Under the pieces are notes generated by a model. The model had not been told where the DNA came from. It ran no database searches and saw only the letters and a program-made list of their open reading frames with translations. Of a stretch of 21,058 bases of DNA, positions 1-8,738 are shown one piece after another. Source of the stretch: Chara braunii. Lineage: Eukaryota > Streptophyta > Charophyceae > Charales > Characeae. Made by a program: the position numbers and the translations under genes. Each line of letters starts with the position of its first letter. Position 1 is the first letter of the stretch. Where the stretch lies: NCBI GenBank assembly GCA_003427395.1, contig BFEA01000728.1:64976-86033 (forward strand), read 5' to 3'.

Positions 1-570
1 TCGCGACGGAGGCGGGATCGAGATGGGGAGTAAGGGGGGGAGGGGAGTCTGGGGAAGTCGGGATCGGGGAGATCAAGATTGATAGATGGAAAAATAGGGG
101 GGTGGGAAAAATGAGAAGGAGGAAACGAGGGAAGTCGGGATCGGGATGAGATCAGGGTGAAAGTCAAGGTAAGGTCCGGAGAGATGAAGATCGGAGGATG
201 CGAAAAAAAATGGAAATGGGGGGGGGGGAACGGGGAAGTCGGGATCGGGATGCGGACGACAACGAGGAGGAGGAGGAGGAGGAGGAGGGGGGGGCGACGA
301 CGATGACGACGACGACGACGAGAACAACGACGACGACGAAGAAGAAGAAGAAGAAAAAGAGGAAGAGGTAGAAGAAGAAGAAGTAGAAGAGGAAGAAGAA
401 GTAGGAGAAGAAGAAAAAGAAGATTCGACGAAGAAGGAACTTAGAAAAGTTAACAAACAAAGAGAAATAAAAGTTAAAAAAACGAAAAAAAAAGGGAAGA
501 AGAAGAAGAAGAAGAAGAAGATATGGCGAAGGAGAAGGAGGAGGAGGAGGAGGAGGAGGAGGAGGCACGC
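1..570. repeat. Purine-rich satellite and trinucleotide microsatellites
   Basis: The 17-mer GGGAAGTCGGGATCGGG occurs at 52-68, 129-145 and 233-249, with a degenerate start near 11, so 1-250 is a loose 77- to 104-bp tandem repeat. From about 255 it turns into GAG, GAC and GAA runs (264-288, 300-320, 337-420, 497-520, 533-563). Long reading frames on either strand here are poly-Glu or poly-Ser translations of repeat and are not supported as genes. Confidence 0.9.
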
Positions 571-580
571 CTACCAAGGG

Positions 581-874
581 GTTCGCTGCTCCGATGGCGA
601 ATGGTGCGCAGCGACGAGCAGCAGGGCAGCTCGACTGTTCGTTCGAATTCGAACAGGGGGACCCGACTGCCCCTTTCCGCCAGGCTGCCCGCCCAACCCC
701 GCCCCCCAAACACCCCCCCCGGGCCCCCACCTACCCCCCAAACCCTTCGGAGGGCCGGTAACGCTCGCTGGGCGAACGCGTTCATAGGCCTCCGAAAGCC
801 GTTCGTGCGAACGCGTTCGCTTCCCGTTCGCGCGAACGGACGAACGTGTTCGGACGTTCGAAAAACTTCCGAAC
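581..874. repeat. GTTCG/CGAAC palindrome cluster
   Basis: I count 14 GTTCG or CGAAC pentamers in under 300 bp. Several form perfect palindromes: GTTCGAATTCGAAC (641-654), GCGAACGCGTTCGC (807-820) and CCGTTCGCGCGAACGG (824-839). A 12-bp hairpin pairs AACGTGTTCGGA (843-854) with TCCGAACACGTT (868-879). The stretch is CpG-rich, unlike the AT-rich DNA after 900. It resembles the subterminal repeats of a DNA transposon, but I found no convincing terminal repeat or target duplication at its edges. Confidence 0.8.
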
Positions 875-884
875 ACGTTTGGTG

Positions 885-1338
885 TGCTACGCAGGAATAA
901 ACTTGAGTTTCTGTCAAGACAAAATTTAAAAACTCCTTAGATTTGTAAAAATTTTGGCAGCACTCCTTTTTGAAAAATGTTAGTCCAAGATTTATACAAA
1001 GCTAAGTTCATAACTTTTGAAAATGACTCTGACTCTTCAAAGTCAAATTTTGTCTAACTTCCTGAATTAGTAAAAATTTTGGCAGCACTCCTTTTAGAAA
1101 AGGAGACTTTCCAGATTTTTACTAAGTCATATATAAAGATAAGACAAGTTGAACTTTGACAAGCCAAAGTTGACTAATTCCTTGGATTTGTAGAAATTTC
1201 GGCAGCGCTTCCCGTAGAGAAAGTAGCTTGCCAAGATTTATACAAATCCAAGTATAAAAAAATGATCCCAGAAAATGCAGAAATTGACTAAGCAAAAATA
1301 GACTCAGCTCAGAATATGCGAAAATCAAACTAACTCCT
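885..1338. repeat. Family A: ~120-bp tandem hairpin units
   Basis: There are three full units and one truncated unit. Each full unit has a long stem around a conserved interior containing GGCAGC[A/G]CT. Unit 1 pairs CTTAGATTTGTA (936-947) with TACAAAGCTAAG (995-1006), one mismatch. Unit 2 pairs TTAGTAAAAAT (1067-1077) with ATTTTTACTAA (1115-1125). Unit 3 pairs CTTGGATTTGTA (1181-1192) with TACAAATCCAAG (1241-1252), 12 of 12. Unit 2 also has an inner hairpin, CTCCTTTT (1088-1095) with AAAAGGAG (1098-1105). The spacers hold a second small hairpin, for example AACTTTG/CAAAGTT before unit 3. Unit 4 seems to stop at about 1338. Strand and function are unknown. Confidence 0.85.
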
Positions 1339-1539
1339 ATGGCTCTAGCACGTGGCGAGCAACTAAAGCAACTATCTATCCAGCTGAAACACAAACTAAG
1401 TAGTAATCCACCCAGTCACATGCAGGCCAGACGACCAAGGTAAGTACTCTCACCTTCCCAAGTCATCCTTGTCAAACAATAGTTCATGGTCTTTCAATGA
1501 TTTACCCCCTTATACCCAGCTTACATAAGGCATAAAGTC

Positions 1540-2419
1540 AGGCCACCCAAACTTATGAGACATGCCTAACTTAACCATTGAATATACACAAAACAGAGGG
1601 CACAACTACTTCTCTCTTCTTTGAGCATATGACTAGACCATTCTAGTCGCCCTGAACTATTTAAGATATTTAAATTATATATATTTGTTTTCCCTTAGTC
1701 TTCTAAGGCTGCATAGGACTGAACTAACTTAAGTTTAGCCTGCCTCAACTTACCACCAGTTATATTCTTAATTATACTTTCTTCAGGTTGTTATAGGCTA
1801 TATTCTGACCACCTAAACTTATAGAACGGTCTGAATAGCCTGTTCTTAGATAGGATAATAATAGAGTATAGCCAAGTTATGACGTTTGGGTTCCAACATG
1901 TGCGAGGCTTTGAGTCAGACCACCTGAACTTACAGAACAGTCTGGCTCTCTACCTGATTTGTTTCTCTCTGATCAATTTTGTGCGTGGCATTGGGCTAGA
2001 TCACCTGAACTTACAGAACGATTTGCCCTCTATCAGGTTCTTTTCCTCATAATAAAAACAGGAGGAGGCTGAGCCACCTGAACTTATAGAACAGCCCAGA
2101 CCTCCTCGTTCAGGAACAAAAGAAACTGAGAAAACCCAAGAAACAAGGCAACCAAAGACACCTAAACTTATAGAACGCCCTTGGCCCCTGAAAATCAATT
2201 ACAATCATGCCCTCCCAAGTCAGAGCAGTCAAACCACCTAAACTTATAGAACAGCCTGACCCTCCATGCAAAATCACAGCACTGGGTCTCCCCAAACTTA
2301 TGGGGACTTCCCAGCCTCCAGAGCAATCAGACCACCTAAACTTATAGAATGGTCTGACGCTCCACACAATCCAAAATAAACAAAGCACTGGGTCTCCCCA
2401 ACTCATGGGGACCTCCCAG
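1540..2419. repeat. Family B: hairpins with conserved CACCTAAACTTATAGAAC loop
   Basis: About ten copies of a loop close to ACCTAAACTTATAGAAC (near 1551, 1811, 1923, 2003, 2078, 2161, 2236, 2294, 2334, 2400) each sit between arms that pair but differ between copies. Examples: ATTCTGACC 1802-1810 with GGTCTGAAT 1828-1836 (one mismatch); GAGTCAGAC 1912-1920 with GTCTGGCTC 1940-1948 (one G-T); GGGCTAGATC 1993-2002 with GATTTGCCC 2020-2028; GAGGAGGCTG 2062-2071 with CAGACCTCCTC 2097-2107; CTGGGTCTCCCC 2282-2293 with GGGGACTTCCCAG 2302-2314; TCAGACC 2327-2333 with GGTCTGA 2351-2357, plus outer GAGC/GCTC; CTGGG/CCCAG with CCCC/GGGG at 2388-2419. The copies near 1551 and 2161 pair weakly. No coding frame is supported here. 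Confidence 0.85.
1631..1648. other. Perfect small hairpin
   Basis: GACTAGA (1631-1637) and TCTAGTC (1642-1648) are exact reverse complements around CCAT. It lacks the family B loop but lies inside that array. A similar small stem, CCTTAT with ATAAGG, lies at 1507-1530. Confidence 0.7.
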
Positions 2420-2838
2420 TCTTAATGACCCAGTCAAACCTCACGCAAAACTGCCTTCCATCCTGCCCGTTCCCAGATGCAATCCCTTTAAACAGTCTGC
2501 CTTCACACAGTCAACAAAAGTTGAAACTGAGATTATCCCAAACATTCCTTTATTTATTCTGGTTTAAGTTCTGAAAGTCAGACAAAAAATCAAAGTATGG
2601 TTGCATACCATATACCCAGTCAGATATGCAATGGGCAATACAGATAGGGGCTATAATCTGGGATTATAGAGATAGAGCAAATGATTACTTGTCTGTTCCC
2701 TGCCTCCAGAACTCCTCTTGAGTTTCGACAGAGCTCCCGCAATCGGTGGGTGGACTCCCCACAGAGTCTTGCTGCGGTCTTACGGGTTGCAATCCCGCCT
2801 GCCGCCTTCCTCTCATAATCAATAGACTAGACTTAGAC
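2420..2838. other. No gene seen
   Basis: Mixed-composition DNA after the last family B hairpin. I found no long reading frame, tandem repeat or recognisable RNA gene. Confidence 0.6.
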
Positions 2839-3123
2839 TTAGAAAGGCAGAAGTAGGGGTTTCAGACGCTCGAGATACAGGAATAGGACAGACTCAACTC
2901 CCGAAGAGGGCCTTGTTACCTTTGTGCGCCTGAGGGCCCCGCAATGGCAGCCAACGTGGATGGTAACTTGGTCAACTGACGCTAAGCTATCAGCTGTCTG
3001 ATCTTCCGATCCTTCTCCCATTCGCAGCAAAACCTCCTCCAACAACCTCAACCCCTTTTCAGCGTCCGAGGCCTGAAAAGCACTGGCCACCGCCCGAGAT
3101 ATGAGCCGAGGACCAACAACTTA
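2839..3123 (-). CDS. Possible coding exon, unrecognised
   Basis: This minus-strand frame is open from a TAA near 3121 down to a TAA at 2839. The first part reads like ordinary protein, with a helical stretch EKGLRLLEEVLLRMGEGSED followed by QTADSLASVDQVTIHVG. No ATG opens that part; the obvious start is a GTG at 3090. An AAAG|GTAACA splice donor falls in frame near 2920, so the real exon could end there and the rest be intron. I recognise no domain. It could equally be a retroelement fragment or chance, and no flanking exon was found. Confidence 0.22.
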
Positions 3124-3305
3124 GCCTTCTTCCTCTTCGTAGTGGAGGAGAGCATGGCCTATCCGGCCGTGCAATGGCAAAGTGTATGCAAATATCGGAT
3201 GTGCAGTCCTCACCAAGTCTTTACAAGCCCCTCTGCTCACAGCCAGACCCCGCCGCCTCACTCCTCACCACTCGGTATGTCGAAATGTGCAGCATACTGG
3301 CTAAA

Positions 3306-4508
3306 CAGGTAAGTCTTCCTTGCTTCTCCGTGCGGCGGCATGGGTAGTGCTCCGGCAAAAAAAAAAAAAAAATGTCAGACCCGCACCTCTGTGGTAAACC
3401 TATTGCTGCGCAGACTGATGGAGTAAGCGACACCATGGTCAATATCCGAACCTACAGCCTCTGCAGCTCGTCTGTCGCACTTTCACTTCGACGATCTGAG
3501 GTCTCCCTTCCAGCGGCTGACCTCCCACAGTCCCACGACAGGATGAGCACCGCGTGGATTAACATGTAAACTTTCGGTTCTCGCCCGATCTCTTCACTAC
3601 CTCCGCCGCCGGGAGTGGGCCGCTACTTCAGCTGGTAGGTAAGTCACCAATTCCGCAACTTGCCCTCGGTTCTGCACTTCCGTTTGAATCTACTATCCAA
3701 CAGGTATCTCTCCAGTCTTCGTAGCTCGCCTTCCCTCCGCTTTGACGAGGTGAGTCGTGCAGCGGGCAGCAGGTAAGCCCGCAACTCCACGGTTCTGGCA
3801 GTGCAGCGATGGCCCAGCGACTGGAAACAACCGGCTGTGACAGTCCTTAGTCGCCCGTAGCTCCGTACGGGAAGAAAGCAACCCTCCCAACTCGAAAGCA
3901 GATGACCGCCGCTAAGTGCTTTCCATTGGAGGCTTGGGTCGGCTATACAACAGCTAACAGTCTGCAGACACAGGCTCTGGAATACTATCTACGAGCAGCA
4001 ACTTGTTGAAGCCGAGGCTTTCACAGAGTCACCCAGATGCTGCACTGTCGTATCTGCACAGTGGTCAGACCTTCAAACTTGCATGACCGCCCCTGTCAGG
4101 TAAGCACACGTCCCTCACATCCGTGCTGCCTGATGGACAACGCGCCCGCCAACAGGTAAGTCTCCATTGTCCCAGCTTGTCAAATTTTGCATGGACCAAC
4201 CGCTGAAAGACGACTAGATACATCAGTGCGTAACTCTATTATCTGCTGCACAAAGCCCACCCACTGGGCTTGGAATCTGAGCTCGCCTGCCGATTCGTGG
4301 TGTCTAAAAACCTCACCCTACCACTTTCCTCCACTCGATTCCATCGAGTGAAATCTCCATCCCACTCTCCTTCCCGGTCTGCACATCCCGGATCCTGTTA
4401 TTTTCTTCTCTTTTTTTTTTTTTTCTTCAAAGTGTATCATAGGTGCACTTGGCTTTTTACTCGGCCAGGTTCGCACAATTTCATGGCTCAAAGCGGACGG
4501 CAGGTAAG
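3306..4508 (+). promoter_or_regulatory. Cluster of consensus 5' splice-donor motifs
   Basis: CAGGTAAG occurs exactly at 3306, 3770, 4097, 4153 and 4501, with TAGGTAAGT at 3636, GAGGTGAGT at 3747 and CAGGTATC at 3701, all on the plus strand. An exact 8-mer is expected about once per 65,536 positions, so five in 1.2 kb is not chance. The best acceptor match is a long T run at 4411-4424 ending in AAG at 4430-4432, which with the donor at 4501 would define a ~71-bp exon. A second good acceptor, CCATAG, ends at 5022. No continuous protein could be assembled by eye. Candidates are a multi-exon noncoding or 5' UTR region, or a repeat that carries a donor. Confidence 0.55.
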
Positions 4509-4849
4509 CTTCCCCTTCCTACCTTCCCTCTCTCCTTCTCACCGATTCTCTTTCTTTCTCTCTACATTGTGTTAGCTCACGAGTTCGCTCCCATTCTCAG
4601 CCCGGCTCCCCGCCACCATGCATATAGAATGGTGATGAATCTTCCCCTTAAAACATGGGAAGATACAGATGCAACTCGTACCCATCATATCTCAGAGCTC
4701 AAACTCCAAGAACCGAAACCAACCTCCTCTAACAGTTCGCCTACCCTCACAATCCCTACTTACCATCATTTTACACTCGGTTTCCATAAGAAATTGAGCG
4801 AACGATCACTTCTCACTCCCGCCATAGCCATCTTCCCCGTCACTCTCAC

Positions 4850-5150
4850 GCACCACTTTTCTCACTAATCTCCCAGCACAGCGCGCTAACGTGCAAACTA
4901 ACCGTACCATCTAACTCGCCCAGCCAGAAAACCCCAAGATTGCACTTCCCCTCGCCCGATTCCAGCCATTAACGAGTAAGAAAGACCCGTTTCCTCCCTG
5001 TCGTTTTCTCTTTCCTCCATAGATCCACGCGGCCCCTTTTTCACTAATGTCCTATTACCGCAATTTCTAACGTCGCCATCTAATTCGCCCGGGGTAAGAA
5101 CCCCGAAATCGCCTCTTGCCTCGCTCGATTCCGCTAAGGATCGAGCGAGC
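4850..5150. repeat. ~181-bp tandem duplication with hairpins
   Basis: Two diverged copies share, in order, TTTTCTCACTAAT or TTTTTCACTAAT, CTAACGT, CCATCTAA, TCGCCC, then CTCGC[C/T]CGATTCC. CTAAC starts at 4886 and 5067, giving the period. The second copy holds two perfect hairpins: CGGGGT-AAGA-ACCCCG (5090-5105) and CTCGCTCGAT (5120-5129) with ATCGAGCGAG (5140-5149). In the first copy the corresponding stems are weak. The copies have diverged, so this is an old duplication. Confidence 0.65.
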
Positions 5151-5608
5151 TATGCTCCTTTAACTGCGCCCAAGCCATTATTCTGCCATCTTCACTTTCG
5201 AATGCCCCTGGCTCCTGCCCCCGTCTTGATTCATACGCTTTTTCTCTTTTTTTTTTTTTTTTCCCCTTATCTCTTTCCCCGCTCCTCCGCTCTCACTGTA
5301 CGCCTGTGGCTTTCGTCTCACGATTCTTCCGCCTGCCACCCGCTGCCTTAGCTTCAGCGCCCATCGCCACTCTTGCCTTGCTGCAGGCCCCCGCTCCGCT
5401 TGCTTGCTTCCTCTATCTCAGCGCCCGCTCCCATTGCGCTCCCTGCCCACTGCGCTATTTACCCGCTGCTGCCTGGCGCCGCCCGTCATCCCACTGTCGT
5501 TAGTGCGTCGCCCAGCTGTCACAGCGGCCCTGGTCCTACTTACCTTACAGTCCAACGCGACCGGCACAGCCTAGCCTCTCCGAACAGCATCAGCGACACT
5601 GGGAGGGC
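5151..5608. other. Pyrimidine-rich DNA, no gene supported
   Basis: C- and T-rich sequence with a long T run near 5250. The reading frames are rich in Pro, Ala and Ser, as this composition produces, and none looks like a protein. The right edge runs into the minus-strand rRNA-like block; similarity may reach down to about 5560. Confidence 0.5.
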
Positions 5609-5780
5609 TTCGGAAGACCCCAGCTAGTCATAGGTCCAATTCGTCTTTTCACCCCTATGCCACCTTCCGACGACCAATCCGCACGTAGCAGCAGCACAGC
5701 AGCCTTCCCCAAAACTCCTTCTGGCCCGCTCCGCCTTTCAGGGCCTCAACGGGTATACTCGCACCCACGTCTTCCGCGGC
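5609..5780 (-). pseudogene. 26S (LSU) rRNA fragment, minus strand, block 1
   Basis: The reverse complement follows cytosolic plant-type 26S rRNA through the conserved stretch containing GGTATAGGGGCGAAAGACT and TAGCTGGTTCCCTCCGAAG, here read as GGCATAGGGGTGAAAAGACG and a similar tail. Just 5' of it in the rRNA, GTGGGTGCGAGTATACC stands where 26S has ATGGTGAACTATGCC. Many substitutions and small indels fall in positions normally invariant in LSU, so it is not a working rRNA. The recognition is from memory of 26S, not a database search. Confidence 0.72.
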
Positions 5781-5784
5781 AGAT

Positions 5785-5935
5785 TGTTGGATCGGGCTGC
5801 GGCCCTGTTGCCTGGCCTGAAGCATGGGCCCAGGTGAATTGGCCCTGGAGTAAATCTTGGTGGTAGCAACAAATATTAAATGAGAACTTTGAAGGCCGAG
5901 CGGGTTTCATGGGAGCGGCTGCCGCAGCCTGTAGC
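5785..5935 (+). pseudogene. 26S (LSU) rRNA fragment, plus strand, inverted block
   Basis: At 5853-5899 the plus strand is nearly identical to the highly conserved 26S stretch ATCTTGGTGGTAGTAGCAAA..GAGAACTTTGAAGGCCGA; by hand I find about 44 of 48 columns matching. Flanks continue with similarity (TGGGCCCAGGTGAATTGGCC before, GGTTTCATGGGAGCGGC after). In intact LSU this piece lies several hundred bases 3' of the two minus-strand blocks, so here it is displaced and inverted between them. Confidence 0.75.
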
Positions 5936-5982
5936 TGCGGCTTCTAAATAGTGCCCTGGGCCACCAGTGCCCAAGTGCAGTC

Positions 5983-6170
5983 CTGTCTGTCGGGTCCCAA
6001 TGGGCATGCTCATACTCAAACCTCTCACAGCAGATCGTGGTTGGTGGACGGTGCACCTGCAGAGGGTCCCCACCACTCAGGTTTCTTCCGCCTCGTGGGC
6101 TAATCACCCACCGGCTCGCATGCCCGTTGAACTCCTCGGTCCGCATTTCAAAACGGGCGGGATAGAGAAA
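5983..6170 (-). pseudogene. 26S (LSU) rRNA fragment, minus strand, block 2 (D2-D3 border)
   Basis: The reverse complement reads CCCGTTTTGAAATGCGGACC, followed by TGAGAGGTTTGAGTATGAGC and GGGACCCGA, matching the 26S region around CCCGTCTTGAAACACGGACC and the downstream TGTCGGGACCCGA. It stops where block 1 (5609-5780) resumes, so the two minus-strand blocks would be contiguous without the ~200-bp intervening DNA. The 5' side may extend weakly to about 6240 into the variable D2 region. Confidence 0.75.
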
Positions 6171-6461
6171 ATTTCGCCGGCATCCCGAACAGGCAGGAAC
6201 CCAAACTCAGGCCCGACGTTAGCCCCAGAACCGATCACCGGGTCAATGTCGTTAGTAAAGATAGCGGAAAATGGAAAAAGATAAAAATAACACGAGGGGA
6301 CATGCCGGATTGCAATGACGCGCCCACCTGGGCTGCGCATAGTTGTGCCCCGCTGTCGATACCCCGTGCGCGCCGCTCACCCTTGCGAGGACCTAAGCTT
6401 TCTCTCGTGCGCACGCCGTCAGACGAGCGAGGCCGCACTCGCATGACTTGCAGAAAACACG

Positions 6462-6487
6462 CCAAATACCCTTGTAAGGGTATTTGG
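6462..6487. other. 26-bp palindrome
   Basis: CCAAATACCCTT (6462-6473) and AAGGGTATTTGG (6476-6487) are exact reverse complements separated by GT. It could be a factor-binding site or the end of a small mobile element. It lies in no supported gene. Confidence 0.8.
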
Positions 6488-6790
6488 TACGACAACGTGG
6501 ACTGCCCAAGGGGAATAAGAGAAGAGAAGGTCAGAGAGCGAGACAAAGGGGGGGGGACACGCGCAATGTGGTTGACGACAACCGCTGCCTACGTGCTTGT
6601 GTGGGGCATGAGCCAACTACAGTCGGCAGAAGGGAGAGAAGAGCAAGAGAAGAGAGGAGGTTAGAGAGAAGTTTTGCGTGCATAGTGTTGTTGATGTCAC
6701 CTTCGCTTCCGTCTCTCGCGGTCTAGTCTGCCACCCTAGGAAAGATGCGACAGCGTGCATTTTCAGTGAAATAAGGCCCTTTACCTCGTA

Positions 6791-7051
6791 AAAGGGGGGC
6801 GACTAGCACGAGTCTGCCATGAGGTGTTCTTGATCGTGATCGAGAAGGGCACTTTGACAGATGCACTCTTTACTCGGTCGTTGACGTCAGCCTCCTTAGA
6901 CGAGGTCAAGCTATTGCAGCCAGTTGCGCCATACCGCCCTTCTCCGATGCGGATCAAGTTTAAGGACATGAAGTTGAGAACGCGCGAGAGGGAAGAAGGG
7001 TCAGACTCGTGCAAAGACGGCAAGCAGTTACTGGTGATGTCAACCACTTGA
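6791..7051 (+). CDS. Weak coding candidate, unrecognised
   Basis: This frame is open from after a TAA near 6788 to a TGA at 7049-7051. It has no early ATG; the obvious start is GTG at 6824. The protein of about 85 residues has balanced composition, with a hydrophobic start (VFLIVIEKGTLTDALF), a stretch SLDEVKLLQPVAPYRP and a charged tail. I recognise no family. The minus strand is also open over most of this interval, so coding is uncertain. Confidence 0.2.
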   Translation, partial: KGGRLARVCHEVFLIVIEKGTLTDALFTRSLTSASLDEVKLLQPVAPYRPSPMRIKFKDMKLRTREREEGSDSCKDGKQLLVMSTT

Positions 7052-7274
7052 GTGCCTTCCAGCCACGAGACGTTTCGTGGATGGATGTTCTCTGACTGCG
7101 GATGACACTACATGCTCATACCAACGCTCGTTGTGTATGCAGATGCGCTCCACTCATGACAAACGAGCTCTTCTTCAGTCGATGAACTCTTACGAGCGAT
7201 GGCAACGCAGTTTGACTTTTGTCTGATCCCAGAGTAACTACGTAGGATGAAACCTTCGTCGTAAACACTAATAA

Positions 7275-7406
7275 CGAGACTGTTTCTTGATGAGGGGTCG
7301 AGACGGTAGAGAGATGACTTGAGCGAGACTATTTCTTGATGAGGGCTCGAGACGAGCGAGACTGTTTTCTTGATGAGGGGTCGAGACGGTAGAGAGATGA
7401 CTTGAG
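7275..7406. repeat. Three-copy ~50-bp tandem repeat
   Basis: Units start with CGAGACTGTTTCTTGATGAG at 7275-7323 and 7357-7406, with a shorter middle copy at 7324-7356 that lacks the GGTAGAGAGATGACTTGAG half. The CTTGATGAG..GTCGAGAC core superficially resembles a hammerhead core but lacks a GAAA box and stem I/III pairing. Confidence 0.85.
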
Positions 7407-7409
7407 TGA

Positions 7410-8459
7410 ACCATTGATGGTGGGGAAAACCATCAGACAGGGCAGTGCTTGGTACAGGACTCTCAGTGAGATAAGCAAATAAGACGAGCGGTAAACTTTC
7501 AGTCTAAACTCGATGGTTAAGCGTGACAGTATTCGAGGGTAGTCAGATTAATTCATGACAGCGAAACACAAAGTGGGTAAGAGGATTTGTGTCTGTGTGC
7601 TTTGTAAACCTAAGAAGCGTTGACATCTGCCGGGAGAAAAGGATAAATTAAGTTTGATTTATATTATGCTTTTGACCCCGATGAGTGACCTCGGTGGTGT
7701 TTGTTTCCCCTCTCCTCTCACTGCAAGAGATCACAAGTGCAAATAGGACTTCAGTTTCCCTTTCTCCTCGTATAACTGCTTGAGTGTGTGAGAGTGGTTT
7801 TCCGCAGGCTCATCGGATCAAGCATGTGCTAGCAATCATACGAGTCTACTTGTGATCTGGAAACAGGCTGGTGTATAGCCATGCAGACTTCCATAAACGT
7901 GTGTAAGCGAACGAATAGGCGAGCACATGCATCTGCGGGAATGACAAATGTGCAAACCCATGGTAATATGAGTAGGCAGGTCTGCTCTCAAACACGCTGA
8001 ACAGGCTTGTTCTGCCAAGGGAAGTGCGGGGATGAATTTCGGGTTGCGTTCCATGGTTTTACCCCCCTTGAATAAATGGGAAGAGGAAAGTCAGCACTGA
8101 GAAAAATCCCCTATATCCTTGCCAAGTTTCTACTTGATGGTGATTGACCAACTTTTATCCTATCGCCTTAGTCTGTAGCACCTAACTAAAGGAGGAGGGG
8201 ATTACCACAAAGGGTGAGCCAGTAAGCCTCGTGCTCTTCAGAATGAGTTGCCCAGAAACGGTGAGCCAATATGTTTCTTTTATGCATATCCGCTTCGTTT
8301 GATTTATAATACATGACCAGGGGACCAGTCATCAGGTTTCATCCAGATAGCTTGGGCCCTGAGTTATGAAGTCGGAGCTACTATGTCGATGCAATAATCG
8401 GATCGTTGTCAGTGGCATCCAGTTCGGAGTGAGTTGTACTTGATGCCGAGGTTGCATAG
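7410..8459. other. No gene seen
   Basis: About 1 kb without a convincing reading frame or strong repeat. A small hairpin TGATGGT/ACCATCA lies near 7418-7438, and GGTGAGCCA occurs twice near 8212 and 8260. I assign nothing else. Confidence 0.5.
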
Positions 8460-8738
8460 TTGCTAACCGAGTGGGAACTGTATTTAGTATTTATTCAGAC
8501 ATTAGTTGAGCATGATTGCGACAACTGTGCACAGTGCTCTGTTCAACGGGGAAAGTGTTCAGGTACTCCTTGCTCCCTGCTGAACGAATGGAAAGACGAA
8601 CATTCGACACTCTATTGCCCAAGGGGAAGGGAGCTTGAGACTGTACAAGCCCGTTGTTTTAACAAATGTCTGGGTGCAAGATGGATTGAATCTGTAGGAT
8701 TGTGTGACCTTCTGGACAAAACGATCGTTGGGGTGTAA
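8460..8738 (+). CDS. Cysteine-rich small ORF, weak
   Basis: A 92-codon frame with about ten cysteines, beginning at an alternative start and ending TAA at 8736-8738. The spacing CDNCAQC..GKC..PC suggests a metal-binding or secreted peptide, but no signal peptide is seen and I recognise no family. The minus strand is also open here. It may be a remnant or chance. Confidence 0.18.
   Translation: MLTEWELYLVFIQTLVEHDCDNCAQCSVQRGKCSGTPCSLLNEWKDEHSTLYCPRGRELETVQARCFNKCLGARWIESVGLCDLLDKTIVGV

Noticed and set aside
73-917. Long frames encoding poly-Ser, poly-Glu or Pro-rich proteins
   Set aside because: They translate trinucleotide microsatellites, homopolymers and the GTTCG cluster; several frames on both strands are open at once.
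1339-1440. ATG followed by 33 codons ending exactly at a GTAAGT donor
   Set aside because: It lies at the truncated end of the family A array and no second exon could be identified; worth remembering only if RNA supports the donor at 1440.
7275-7406. Hammerhead-like cores (CTTGATGAG..GTCGAGAC)
   Set aside because: There is no GAAA box and no stem I/III pairing. CTGATGA matches elsewhere (19027-19033 plus; 8329 and 9776 minus) also lack the rest of the fold.
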